Assembly: GCF_013377085.1 (NCBI RefSeq)
Contig: NZ_JACAAX010000003.1
Span: forward strand, 210,384-274,383
Source: Rhodoplanes sp.
GTDB taxonomy: Bacteria > Pseudomonadota > Alphaproteobacteria > Rhizobiales > Xanthobacteraceae
Direction of reading: 5' to 3'
DNA: 64,000 nt
The first letter of the stretch is position 1. Each line of letters begins with the position of its first letter. Both the position numbers and the translations under genes were made by a program. The notes under the pieces are model-generated. The model was given only the letters and a program-made list of their open reading frames with translations. It did no database searches and was not told the origin of the DNA. Of the stretch, positions 54,289-62,241 are shown one piece after another.

Positions 54289-54610
54289 TCGGCCGAGGCT
54301 CGCGGGGCTCCGCACTCGAACGGGCGCAAGTCCGAATGCCGGACGAGCGCCTGCACGACTCACGTCATCCCGATCGCCTCGGCGACCCGCCTTGCGGCGT
54401 GAACGACGATCCGGCTTGGCGCAGCGAGGTGATCGACCATGCCACGGGCCGCCGGCGCTGCGCCGCCCATGCACTCGGCCTCCTCGCCAGCGACGACCGC
54501 GACCAACGACGACCGCGCCGATTGGCGCGAGGCCTTGGACCAAGTACGAAGGCGGCGCCGAGTCATTCGCTGCATGCTGCGCCGCGCCCGGGGCACGAGG
54601 CCCGTCTGTC
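54289..54610. other. Intergenic region without a supported gene
   Basis: About 320 bases downstream of the small secreted protein and beyond the stop of the convergent TauE/SafE gene. Several frames are open but none has a ribosome binding site together with recognisable features. It may hold remnants of former genes. Confidence 0.4.
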
Positions 54611-55369
54611 TCACATGCTCGGCAACGCCCGGATCACCAGCGTGATGCCGGAACCAATCAGAACGACGTAGAGGATGCGCAAGAACTGCTCGCGGGAGAG
54701 CCGCAGCGTGACGTGGTGGCCGGCCCAGGTGCCGAGCAGCATGCCGGGCACCAGCAGCAGCGCCAGCACCACCAGCCGCCCGTCCGAATAGACGCCGGCG
54801 AACGCGAAGATGACGGCGCGGGTGAACGTGCTGAGCCCGATCAGCGCGCTCTGGGTGGCGCGGATCGCGTCCTTGTCGTCGAGTCGGCGGCCCAGATAGA
54901 TCGCGTAGATGAAGCCGCCACTGCCGAACATGGCGCTGACGATCCCACCGATGCCGCCGAACGGCAGCACCCAGGGGCGCGCCAGCCGGCCGCGCGGCGG
55001 TGGGGCGAGAAGCGCGTACACCGCGTAGAGAACGACGAACACGCCGAGCGCCAGCATCATCGGCCGCGGCGGCACGATCAGCAGCAGCCAGGCGCCGACC
55101 AGGCTCCCGGCCACCATCAGCGGCACCAGCGTGAAAAGCTCGTCGCGCGCGACCTTGTCGCCGATCCGCACGCCGTTGACGATCGCAGCCGCGCAGTCGA
55201 GCAGCGCCAGCGTCGGCACGATCGCCGAGACCGGCATGCTGTGGGCCAGCACCGGCGCGGCGATCAGCGCCGTGCCGAAGCCGGCGATGCCGAAAATGAT
55301 ATAGGCCACCGCCAAGGTCGGCAGCGCCACGGCGATCTGGTCGAGGGAGGGGAGCGCGTCGAAACCCAT
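54611..55369 (-). CDS. Sulfite exporter TauE/SafE family protein
   Basis: 252-residue membrane protein with about eight hydrophobic helices in two halves. Family wording includes IAGFGTALIAAPVLAHSM near residue 28 and GIGGIVSAMFGSGGFIYAIYL near 140. Members export sulfite, sulfoacetate or other organosulfur anions. It has no partner gene. Substrate unknown. Confidence 0.92.
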   Translation of the reverse strand: MGFDALPSLDQIAVALPTLAVAYIIFGIAGFGTALIAAPVLAHSMPVSAIVPTLALLDCAAAIVNGVRIGDKVARDELFTLVPLMVAGSLVGAWLLLIVPPRPMMLALGVFVVLYAVYALLAPPPRGRLARPWVLPFGGIGGIVSAMFGSGGFIYAIYLGRRLDDKDAIRATQSALIGLSTFTRAVIFAFAGVYSDGRLVVLALLLVPGMLLGTWAGHHVTLRLSREQFLRILYVVLIGSGITLVIRALPSM

Positions 55370-55510
55370 CGCGCGGCACCAGTGTGGCTTGCGGGATACG
55401 GCAGGATCGCATGCGAGCGCGGCGAGCGCAAACTCCGAGACGCGCCACCGTCATCCGCGCGGTCCTGCGAACGCGCCACACACCCGAGTCGCTCGGCGTG
55501 CATGAAAGCC

Positions 55511-55603
55511 GTCCTGCGCGGGCTCGACCCGCGCATCCATCCAAAACGCAAAAAGGGCATCTTGCGAATGGCGATGGATCGCCGGGTCGAGCCCGGCGAT
55601 GAC
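55511..55603. repeat. Family B palindromic repeat, short copy
   Basis: The two inner palindromes (TGCGCGGGCTCGACCCGCGCA and ATCGCCGGGTCGAGCCCGGCGAT) are present around an A-rich centre. The outer arms of the full copies are mostly missing. Confidence 0.8.
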
Positions 55604-55667
55604 GCGAAGGGGACGGGAGCTGCCATCAGTCGAAACGGCGCGAAAATCCGCGCACGCTCTGCCTCGG

Positions 55668-56573
55668 TCACTCCGCTGCGGCGGCCGTCCGGGTGCCGCG
55701 GACGCCGTTGTACCAATCGAGGATCTGCTCGCCGTTCCAGTGCAGCACGCCCTCGAAGCGGTTCACATACTCGTAGATCTGCTCCAGATACTTGATCCGG
55801 TGCGGCTGGCCGCTGATGTAGGGATGGATCGCCACCGCCATGATCTTGGCGCGGTCCTTCCCCTCCTCGTAGAGCCGGTCGAACTGGTCGATGGCGCGCT
55901 GGAGGAAGTAGCTGCTCTCGTGATGCTGAACCGCCATCACGCTGATGTCGTTGATCTCCACGGTGTAGGGCAAGGTGACGAGCGGGCCCTTGGTGGTGCG
56001 GATCACGGTCGGCTCGTCGTCGTGCACCCAGTCGGCGATGTATTTGACGCCCGCCTCGGCCAGCAGGTCGGGGCTGTCCAGGGTCTGGGTCAGGCCCGGG
56101 CCGAGCCAGCCCACCGGGCGCTTGCCGGCGAACCTCTCCAGGATGTCCAGCGTGCGGCCGATCATCCCGGCCTGGTCGTCCCACTTGTGGGTCGGCATCT
56201 GGTCGTAGGCGTGACCCATGAACTCCCAGCCGAGCCGGCGCGCCTCCTCGGCGACCCGCGGGTAGTCCTCGCAGACACGCGCATTGATGGCGAGGGTGGG
56301 GCGAATGCCGAGCTTCTCGTACATCGAGAAGAACCGCCAGGCGCCGACCCGAACGCCGTATTCGTGCCAGCTCCAGTGCGGCACGTCGGGCAGGAGCGTC
56401 ACACCGGTCGGCGGCGGCAGGACCTGGCGCGGCATCGGCCGGCCGATGTCCCAGACTTCGTAATTGACGAAGCTCCAGATCACGATCCTGGCGCCGCCCG
56501 GGAGCTTTAGGGGCGGACGGTCGACGATGGCGGAATAGTCGATCCGGTCGCGCGGCAGCATGGGAGACGGCAT
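55668..56573 (-). CDS. Polysaccharide deacetylase/allantoinase (PuuE-like) family protein
   Basis: 301-residue protein of the NodB-homology family, branch resembling PuuE-type allantoinases. Key segments are NARVCEDYPRVAEEARRLGWEFMGHAYDQ near residue 95, LGPGLTQTLDSPDLLAEAGVKYIADW near 150 and AIHPYISGQPHRIKYL near 245 (catalytic His candidates). It has no signal peptide, in keeping with a cytoplasmic amidohydrolase rather than a wall deacetylase. AGAGGGTGG precedes the ATG at 56573. No purine catabolism genes are nearby, so the substrate stays open. Confidence 0.88.
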   Translation of the reverse strand: MPSPMLPRDRIDYSAIVDRPPLKLPGGARIVIWSFVNYEVWDIGRPMPRQVLPPPTGVTLLPDVPHWSWHEYGVRVGAWRFFSMYEKLGIRPTLAINARVCEDYPRVAEEARRLGWEFMGHAYDQMPTHKWDDQAGMIGRTLDILERFAGKRPVGWLGPGLTQTLDSPDLLAEAGVKYIADWVHDDEPTVIRTTKGPLVTLPYTVEINDISVMAVQHHESSYFLQRAIDQFDRLYEEGKDRAKIMAVAIHPYISGQPHRIKYLEQIYEYVNRFEGVLHWNGEQILDWYNGVRGTRTAAAAE

Positions 56574-56800
56574 TATCCACCCTCTTCTCGGTTTGCTTGT
56601 CGACACGCCAAGCTTCTGCCCCGGTTCGAGAAAGTCAACGCGCGCCGGCCGCGGGGCAGGCCGCCTCCGGCGGCAGTCGTCCACCGCGGTTCCGCCCTCC
56701 GGGAGGGCCTATTGACGCGGCGGGGAGCGGTCCCTATCGTCCGCGCGCCGTCGCCCCATGGGTGAGCGCCGAGCGCCTTTTCCCCGAGTCGGACCGTTCC

Positions 56801-57259
56801 ATGCCGCTGAACGATCTCGTAGCGCCGCAAGCGGTCATCCCGGCGCTCAAGGTCAACAACAAGAAGCAGGCGCTTCAAGAACTCGCCGAACGTGCCGCCG
56901 ATCTCACCGGCCGCACCGAGCGCGAGATCCTGGAGGTGCTGATGCAGCGCGAGCGTCTCGGCTCGACCGCGATCGGCAACGGCATCGCGATTCCGCACGG
57001 CAAGCTGCCGCGGCTGGAGCGCCTGTTCGGCCTGTTCGCGCGGCTCGACCGGCCGATCGACTTCGAGGCGCTCGATGGCCAGCCCGTCGACCTGATCTTC
57101 CTGCTGCTCGCGCCGGAGAGTGCCGGTGCCGATCATCTCAAGGCGCTGGCGCGGGTCGCCCGCATGCTGCGCGAGCCGGAGATCACCCGCATGTTGCGCG
57201 ACTCGCAGGACCGCGAGGCGCTCTATGCGGTGCTGGCGATGCCGCCGCCGGTCGCCTGA
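56801..57259 (+). CDS. ptsN: Nitrogen-regulatory PTS IIA protein
   Basis: 152-residue PTS EIIA-Ntr. The phosphorylatable His is in NGIAIPHGKLP (about residue 66). The family pattern continues with LFGLFARLDRPIDFEALDGQPVDLIFLLLAPE and a C-terminal ARMLREPEITRMLRD helix. It regulates nitrogen, carbon and potassium processes through its phosphorylation state. In most relatives it follows rpoN and the hibernation factor gene, which are absent here; the upstream neighbour is a divergent deacetylase. Confidence 0.95.
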   Translation: MPLNDLVAPQAVIPALKVNNKKQALQELAERAADLTGRTEREILEVLMQRERLGSTAIGNGIAIPHGKLPRLERLFGLFARLDRPIDFEALDGQPVDLIFLLLAPESAGADHLKALARVARMLREPEITRMLRDSQDREALYAVLAMPPPVA

Positions 57260-57305
57260 GCGACGCTGCGCCGATCATCTCATTGAAACGACGTCGTCCA
57301 GACGA

Positions 57306-57333
57306 CAATGCCCGGCGCAATGGCCGGGCATTG
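57306..57333. terminator. Hairpin between convergent ptsN and DUF1150 genes
   Basis: Perfect 11-bp inverted repeat CAATGCCCGGC/GCCGGGCATTG with a 6-base loop, 46 bases after the ptsN stop and 48 from the DUF1150 stop. No clear T-run follows on either strand, so termination efficiency is doubtful. Confidence 0.5.
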
Positions 57334-57381
57334 AAAATTCGTCGGTCGTGATGGCCGCGCGCGCGGCGCGAGCCGTTCGCG

Positions 57382-57654
57382 TCAGTGCACGCTCACCGCC
57401 TCGAGCTCGTGGCTCCAGGCATTGGCGACCGCCGCCTCGCGGCTGTCGGTGATCATGATCGGGGTGCCGTCGGCGGCGTGCAGGGCGAAAAGCTGCAGCC
57501 CGGGCTCGACCTGCGGCGCCTGCGGGAACAGGGCGGGCAAGTCCTCGGACCGGATGGCCTTCACATAGGCGAGGCGGCCGTCGCCGAGATGGGCCAGCGC
57601 TTCCTGCGTGATCGCGGGATTCGTGGCATTGCGGGGGGTGGTTTCGTTGTTCAT
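57382..57654 (-). CDS. DUF1150 family protein
   Basis: 90-residue protein of unknown function (DUF1150), recognised by GDGRLAYVKAIRSEDL, GLQLFALHAADGTPIMITDSREAAVANAWSHELE. The family is restricted to alphaproteobacteria and is often next to an Hsp20 gene, as here. It lies downstream of hsp20 on the same strand (50 bases), so it is probably heat-induced with it. Confidence 0.9.
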   Translation of the reverse strand: MNNETTPRNATNPAITQEALAHLGDGRLAYVKAIRSEDLPALFPQAPQVEPGLQLFALHAADGTPIMITDSREAAVANAWSHELEAVSVH

Positions 57655-57704
57655 GGCCCTCGACTCCTTGTTTTCGTGGCTTTGCCGAGTCCTGTGCGTG
57701 ACCG

Positions 57705-58130
57705 TCAGTCCTGCTGCTTGATGGCGATCGACCGTACCATGCGCGCCGGCTCTGGACGCGCCAGATCGATCGACAACAGCCCGTTCCTCAGGTCGGCCCC
57801 CAATACCTCCATCCCGTCAGCCAGCAGAAAGGTGCGCTGGAACTGTCGTGCGGCGATGCCGCGATGCAGATACTGGCGTGTCTTCTCCTCCTGCTGCCGG
57901 CCCCGGATCAGGAGCTGGCTTTCCTCGACCGTGACGTCGAGCTGCTCCCGTGTGAAGCCGGCCACGGCGAGCGTGATGCGCAGCCGTTCGGGCTGCCCGT
58001 CACCGCCGGCGATCCGCTCGATATTGTACGGCGGATAACCGTCGGCCCCCTTGGTCACCCGGTCGAGTGCCCGCTCGATCTCGTCGAAACCGAGCAGGAA
58101 GGGGCTGGAGAGCGAAGACACACGCGACAT
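57705..58130 (-). CDS. Hsp20 family small heat-shock protein
   Basis: 141-residue small heat-shock chaperone (IbpA/HspA class) that holds unfolded proteins in large oligomers. The N-terminal SSPFLLGFDEIERALD and the alpha-crystallin core NIERIAGGDGQPERLRITLAVAGFTREQLDVTVEESQLLIRG are clear, with FQRTFLLADGMEV and GLLSIDLARPE closing the domain. ATG at 58130 fits the usual Hsp20 N-terminus. The 5' leader folds as a ROSE-type RNA thermometer, implying translational control by temperature. Confidence 0.95.
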   Translation of the reverse strand: MSRVSSLSSPFLLGFDEIERALDRVTKGADGYPPYNIERIAGGDGQPERLRITLAVAGFTREQLDVTVEESQLLIRGRQQEEKTRQYLHRGIAARQFQRTFLLADGMEVLGADLRNGLLSIDLARPEPARMVRSIAIKQQD

Positions 58131-58214
58131 GGTCTCAAAGTCCTGTTCAGCGACTTTGCGATTGGGGCCCTTGTGGCGCCCCAGCCCGGCACCGGCAGCC
58201 GATTGGGCCTGCCG
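58131..58214 (-). promoter_or_regulatory. ROSE-like RNA thermometer in the hsp20 leader
   Basis: Read on the minus strand, the last hairpin pairs GUCGCU (58154-58149) with the Shine-Dalgarno AGGAC (58144-58140) across a GAAC loop, leaving one bulged G. This is the diagnostic UYGCU/AGGA arrangement of ROSE elements. Two more hairpins lie upstream: GGGGCGCC/GGGCCCC with a 4-base loop (58164-58182) and CGGCAG/CTGCCG (58193-58214). The ATG follows seven bases after the hairpin. Heating would free the ribosome binding site. Confidence 0.8.
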
Positions 58215-58330
58215 ACGGCGGACACCCCAGAATATGGTCAGAACTTTTAAGGGTTCAAGAACGCGACTGCCGCAACCGCGAAGGATCGGGCGCCTCCGCT
58301 CGTCACCCTCGCCCCTCCCAGGGGGGCTAC

Positions 58331-58524
58331 GGGATGCACACAAGGCTCACCATGCATGCGAGCGTCATGCGCGGGCTCGACCCGCGCATCCATCACGTTT
58401 CGCAAAAACGCTTTGGTCGCAGAATGATGGATCGCCGGGTCAAGCCCGGCGATGACGACGGCGGGAAGGTGCGCTCTTTGCCGTGACACCCGATGGTCTC
58501 GACAAAACGAGATCTGTGCATCCC
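58331..58524. repeat. Family B element, near-full copy (MITE-like)
   Basis: About 194 bases bounded by GGGATGCACA and TGTGCATCCC. The interior matches the 26938-27146 element in opposite orientation, including the two palindromes and the flanking segment with GGTCTCGACAAAACGAGATC. The right side lies just upstream of the panE-like gene leader. Confidence 0.85.
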
Positions 58525-58635
58525 ATAGTGGGGGGGGACCGCGCGCCATGCAACCGAGCCTGACGCCCCGCCCCCCTGTCGCGGGCCCGGCCGAAGGAGT
58601 AGAGCGGACCGCGGATTTCCAACTCGGAGAGGACC

Positions 58636-59559
58636 ATGCGCATCGCGGTGATGGGCTCGGGCGGGCTCGGCGGCTTCTATGGCGGACGGCTGGCCAAGGG
58701 CGGGGCCGATGTGGTGTTCGTGGCCCGGGGGGCGCATCTCGCCGCCCTGAAGGCGAACGGGCTGTCGATCGAGAGCCCGGAGGAGACCGTCACGCTGCCC
58801 AAGGTCCAGGCGACCGACGACCCGGCCTCGATCGGTCCGGTCGATCTCGTTCTGTTCACGGTCAAGCTGTGGGACACCGAGGCGGCCGCCCGCGCCGTGG
58901 CGCCGATCGTCGGCCCGGAAACCGCCGTGGTATCGCTGCAGAACGGCGTCCAGAAGGATGACATGCTGCGGCCGATCGTCGGCTCCGCCGCCCTGATGGG
59001 GGCGATCGCCCAGATTTCCACCACGATCGCCCGGCCCGGCGTCATCGCCCAGACCGGGACCATGCAGCGCCTCGTCTTCGGCGAGTTCGACGGCACCCGC
59101 TCGGCGCGGGCCGAGGCCTTCCTGGCCGCCTGCCTGGCGGGCGGCATCAAGGCCGAGATCGCGACCGACATCGCCCGCGAGATCTGGCAGAAATTCGTCT
59201 TTCTCGTCGGGCTTTCGGCGCTCACCTGCGCGACCCGCTGCACCATCGGGCCGGTGCGGGACAACCCGCATACACGGGCCATGCTGCTCGGCGTCATGGC
59301 CGAGGTGGTGGCGGTCGGCCGCGCCCATGGTGTTGCGATTCCGAACGATTTCGCCGCCGACCGGCTCGGCTTCATCGACACCCTGCCGGCCGGGATGGTC
59401 GCCTCGATGTTCCACGACCTCGCGGCGGGGCGCCGGCTCGAGCTGCCCTGGCTGTCGGGCGGGGTGGTCGATCTCGGGGCTGCCGTCGGGGTGCCGGCCC
59501 CGCTCAACCAGGCGATCCGGGACGTGCTGATCCTGCATGCCGACGGCCGCCCGGCGTGA
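58636..59559 (+). CDS. 2-dehydropantoate 2-reductase family protein
   Basis: 307-residue NADPH-dependent ketopantoate reductase (PanE/ApbA family), the second step of pantothenate synthesis. The Rossmann loop is GSGGLGGFYGGRLAKGG at residues 8-24. Typical segments follow: LFTVKLWDTEAAA (catalytic-side Lys), LQNGVQKDD, WQKFVFLVGLSALTCATR and a C-terminal SMFHDLAAGRRLELPWLSGGVV. The gene stands alone. Because many genomes carry several PanE paralogues with other 2-ketoacid substrates, I do not assign panE itself. Confidence 0.88.
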   Translation: MRIAVMGSGGLGGFYGGRLAKGGADVVFVARGAHLAALKANGLSIESPEETVTLPKVQATDDPASIGPVDLVLFTVKLWDTEAAARAVAPIVGPETAVVSLQNGVQKDDMLRPIVGSAALMGAIAQISTTIARPGVIAQTGTMQRLVFGEFDGTRSARAEAFLAACLAGGIKAEIATDIAREIWQKFVFLVGLSALTCATRCTIGPVRDNPHTRAMLLGVMAEVVAVGRAHGVAIPNDFAADRLGFIDTLPAGMVASMFHDLAAGRRLELPWLSGGVVDLGAAVGVPAPLNQAIRDVLILHADGRPA

Positions 59560-59662
59560 ATTGTCGTCACGGTGCGGGAGTAGTGATCTGCCGTCCGATT
59601 TCTGCTCCAATCCTGTGGTCCCGCTCGGGGGGAGCACACACGCTTTTTTGGGGAGACCGACT

Positions 59663-60280
59663 TTGCACAGACGGATCGTGACCCTTGCCTCGCTTCTGGC
59701 CCTTGCAGTCGTGGCGGCCGGCACCCCGGCGCTCGCCCAGGCGGGCCGTTTCGCCTCGGTCGAGACCATGACGATCGATGATCAGCCCGGATACGAGCCG
59801 GGTGCCGACGAGGAGCGGCTGCCGCCGGCGCTGCAACGCCAGATGGTGTTCTTCCGCACCACCGAGGCGCCCGGCACCATCATCGTCGTCACGTCGGAGC
59901 GGTTTCTCTACGTGGTGCAGGGAAACAACCGGGCGATGCGCTACGGCATCGGGGTCGGCCGCGACGGCTTCCAGTGGCAGGGCCTCAAGTCGATCGTCCG
60001 CAAGGCCGAGTGGCCGGACTGGACGCCGCCGCCCGAGATGATCGCCCGCCAGCCCTATCTGCCGCGCTTCATGGCCGGTGGCCCGGGCAACCCGATGGGA
60101 GCGGCGGCCCTCTATATCGGCGGCACCGTCTATCGCATCCACGGCACCAACCAGCCGCAGACCATCGGCCACGCCGTGTCGTCGGGCTGCTTCCGGCTGG
60201 TCAACACCGACGTCGCCGATCTTTACACGCGCATCCCGGTCGGCACCAAGGTTGTGGTCCGCCAGGCGCCGGAGCTTTGA
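59663..60280 (+). CDS. L,D-transpeptidase (YkuD domain), exported
   Basis: 205-residue second YkuD protein. The signal peptide (about 1-25) ends PALAQ. The catalytic motif is HGTNQPQTIGHAVSSGCFRL (about 160-180) with the nucleophile Cys in SSGCFR. This is the Erf/ErfK/YbiS-like wording and differs from the paralogue at 924. The start is TTG at 59663, with GGGGAGA upstream; no ATG gives a signal peptide. The next gene begins two bases after its stop, but the functions appear unrelated. Confidence 0.9.
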   Translation: MHRRIVTLASLLALAVVAAGTPALAQAGRFASVETMTIDDQPGYEPGADEERLPPALQRQMVFFRTTEAPGTIIVVTSERFLYVVQGNNRAMRYGIGVGRDGFQWQGLKSIVRKAEWPDWTPPPEMIARQPYLPRFMAGGPGNPMGAAALYIGGTVYRIHGTNQPQTIGHAVSSGCFRLVNTDVADLYTRIPVGTKVVVRQAPEL

Positions 60281-60282
60281 TC

Positions 60283-61329
60283 ATGACGAGTCGCACGACT
60301 GTTTCCGCCGGCAGCCTCGCGGTCGCCGGCGCCTCTCTCCTGGTCGCGCTCTCCGGTGGCCTCGCCGAGGCCCAGACCGGCACGACCCTGAAGGCCGTCA
60401 AGGACCGCGGCACGCTCAATTGCGGCGTCAGCGAAGGCTTGGCCGGCTTCTCGGCCAAGAACGACAAGGGCACCTGGACCGGTTTCGACGTCGATTTCTG
60501 CCGCGCCATGGCGGCGGCGATCTTCGACGATCCGTCGAAGGTCAAATACGTGCCGCTCAATGCCGAGAAGCGCTTCGCCGCCTTGCAGGCCGGCGAGATC
60601 GACGTGCTGTCGCGCAACTCCACCTGGACGCTGGCGCGCGAGACGAGCCTGAAGATCGTCTTTCCGGCCGTGACCTATTTCGACGGCCAGGGCTTCATGG
60701 TGCGCAAGACAATGTCGGCGCAGTCGCCGCTCGAGTTCGAGAACGTCAAGGTCTGCGTGCAGGACGGCACCACCAATGCCCGCAACGCCGCCGACTATTT
60801 CCGGGCGAACGACGTCAAGGCGACGCTGATGACGACCGCCAGCGCCCGCGAGGCCGTGAAGGCCTACGAGGAGGGCCGCTGCGAGGTCTTCACCAGCGAC
60901 GTGTCGCAGCTCCATGCCGAGCGCGCCGGCCTCGGCAAGCCGGGCGACCACGCGATCCTGCCCGATGTCATCTCGAAAGAGCCGCTCGGCCCGGCGGTCC
61001 GCCAGGGCGACGACGCGTGGGCGCTGCTGGTGAAGTGGGTGCATTTCGCCATGCTCGACGCCGAGGAGCTCGGCGTGACGTCGCAGACGCTCGACAAGGC
61101 GCTGAAATCGGAGCGGCCGGAGGTTCGCCGGCTGGTCGGCACCGACGGCGATCTCGGCAAAGAGCTCGGTCTGACCAAGGACTGGGTGGTGCGCATCGTC
61201 CGCCATGTCGGCACCTATGGCGAGGTGTTCGAGCGCAATGTCGGGACCGAGACTCCGCTCGGCATTCCGCGCGGGCTCAATCATTTGTGGTCCACCGGCG
61301 GCATCCAGTACGCCCCGCCGCTGCAGTAG
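60283..61329 (+). CDS. General L-amino acid ABC transporter substrate-binding protein (AapJ-like)
   Basis: 348-residue periplasmic binding protein with a signal peptide (about 1-30, ending AEAQ). The AapJ/BztA-like core is clear: LNCGVSEGLAGFSAKND, GFDVDFCRAMAAAIF, EIDVLSRNSTWTLARE, SDVSQLHAERA and DAWALLVKWVHFAMLDAEELG. Partner permease and ATPase genes (aapQMP) do not follow; instead come repeats. It is thus an orphan receptor or belongs to a system elsewhere. ATG lies two bases after the previous stop. Confidence 0.92.
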   Translation: MTSRTTVSAGSLAVAGASLLVALSGGLAEAQTGTTLKAVKDRGTLNCGVSEGLAGFSAKNDKGTWTGFDVDFCRAMAAAIFDDPSKVKYVPLNAEKRFAALQAGEIDVLSRNSTWTLARETSLKIVFPAVTYFDGQGFMVRKTMSAQSPLEFENVKVCVQDGTTNARNAADYFRANDVKATLMTTASAREAVKAYEEGRCEVFTSDVSQLHAERAGLGKPGDHAILPDVISKEPLGPAVRQGDDAWALLVKWVHFAMLDAEELGVTSQTLDKALKSERPEVRRLVGTDGDLGKELGLTKDWVVRIVRHVGTYGEVFERNVGTETPLGIPRGLNHLWSTGGIQYAPPLQ

Positions 61330-61372
61330 CGCCGCCGACCCTTCTCCTGGCTGTCGCGCCTGATGGCTCTTC

Positions 61373-61488
61373 ACCTCTCCCCGCGCGCGGGGAGAGGTCG
61401 GATCGCGCAGCGATCCGGGTGAGGGGGCGCCTCCGTCTCCACGCGACGCCCCCTCATCCCGACCCTCTCCCCGCACGCGGGGAGAAGG
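61373..61488. repeat. Family C palindromic repeat after aapJ-like gene
   Basis: Begins CCTCTCCCCGCGCGCGGGGAGAGG and ends CTCTCCCCGCACGCGGGGAGAAGG, with GAGGGGGCGCCTCC between. It starts 44 bases after the binding-protein stop. Confidence 0.85.
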
Positions 61489-61589
61489 AGAGCGGGCGCC
61501 GCGGCAGGACGACGTCGTCATGCGCGGGCTCGACCCGCGCATCCCTCAAGACGCAAAAAAACGCTGAACTCGCAGCATGTCGTCGCCGG
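61425..61589. repeat. 165-bp direct repeat, left copy
   Basis: Starts GGGCGCCTCCGTCTCCACGC and ends CATGTCGTCGCCGG. It matches 62308-62472 over its length with only scattered substitutions. It includes half a family C hairpin and half a family B palindrome. The parDE genes lie between the two copies. Confidence 0.85.
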
Positions 61590-61676
61590 CGGCGGAGCGC
61601 CGTCGGCTCCGTTCACGCGAGCCCGGCCCGCCGGGCTCGCCCAACAAGGCGTGGCGGCCTGACGTGCAAGGCGGGA

Positions 61677-61967
61677 TTATTCGAGCCAGCTTGCCGGGTC
61701 GCGCATGCCGTGCACCACGGCGACCACCAGCACACCGTCCGGGGACGGCTCATAGATGACGATATAGCGCCCTTCGACCAGGATGCGGGCTGACGGGCTC
61801 AGTTCCGGCCGTGCAGCTCCCATCATGGGATTGTCGGCGGCGAGGTCCACCTTGTGCATGATGCGGCGGAGCACGCCATCGGCGGCGGCGGGATTGTCGG
61901 GCGCGATGCCCGCCCAAACCTCGAAGAGGTCGGCTTCGGCACGGGGAGTGAGAAAGACCCTAGCCAC
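61677..61967 (-). CDS. ParE/RelE family toxin
   Basis: 96-residue toxin-type protein of the ParE branch (gyrase inhibition or mRNA cleavage). It reads ARVFLTPRAEADLFEVWAGIAPDNPAAADGVLRRI, then PMMGAARPELSPSARILVEGRYIVIYEP and ends VVHGMRDPASW, the usual RelE/ParE pattern. GTG at 61967 overlaps the antitoxin stop by eight bases, so the toxin is coupled to the antitoxin. The whole pair sits between two 165-base direct repeats. Confidence 0.9.
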   Translation of the reverse strand: MARVFLTPRAEADLFEVWAGIAPDNPAAADGVLRRIMHKVDLAADNPMMGAARPELSPSARILVEGRYIVIYEPSPDGVLVVAVVHGMRDPASWLE

Positions 61968-62241
61968 GGGCCGCAGACTTGCCCTTGAACTCCGCCAGAA
62001 GGGTCTCGGCATCCACGGCGCGTGGGGTGCCGCTGGCCTTGCCTTCGTCGTAGGCGCGTTTCAGCTGGGCGAGCTCCAGGGCACGCACCTCCTCGCGCTG
62101 TTCCCACAGCCGCAGGGCGTCGCGAATGACTTCGCTGTTCGAGGCGTAGGAGCCCGACTCCACGGCCTCCTGAATCCTTCCCACCTGGCGTTGGGAGAGT
62201 GAGACGGTCAGGGTCCGCATACTGGCTGCAGGTCGTTCCAT
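61960..62241 (-). CDS. ParD-type ribbon-helix-helix antitoxin
   Basis: 93-residue antitoxin. The ribbon-helix-helix N-terminus (MRTLTVSLSQRQVGRIQEAVESGSYASNSEVIRDALRLW) binds DNA, and an acidic C-terminus would cover the ParE toxin. Two ATGs are possible, at 62241 and 62220; the second begins at the conserved strand. It is first in the operon and overlaps the toxin gene by eight bases. Confidence 0.9.
   Translation of the reverse strand: MERPAASMRTLTVSLSQRQVGRIQEAVESGSYASNSEVIRDALRLWEQREEVRALELAQLKRAYDEGKASGTPRAVDAETLLAEFKGKSAARG

Larger units (their letters stand above)
61330..61676. other. Repeat-filled gap before the parDE module
   Basis: About 350 bases made up of a family C repeat (61373-61488), the first copy of a 165-base direct repeat (61425-61589) that overlaps it, and a short GC-rich spacer beyond. 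No gene is supported. Confidence 0.6.

Noticed and set aside
54360..54570. Minus-strand frame continuing past the TauE/SafE region with a C-terminal-like segment
   Set aside because: No start signal, no recognised family and lies out of frame with the true gene. Possibly a remnant, but not supportable.
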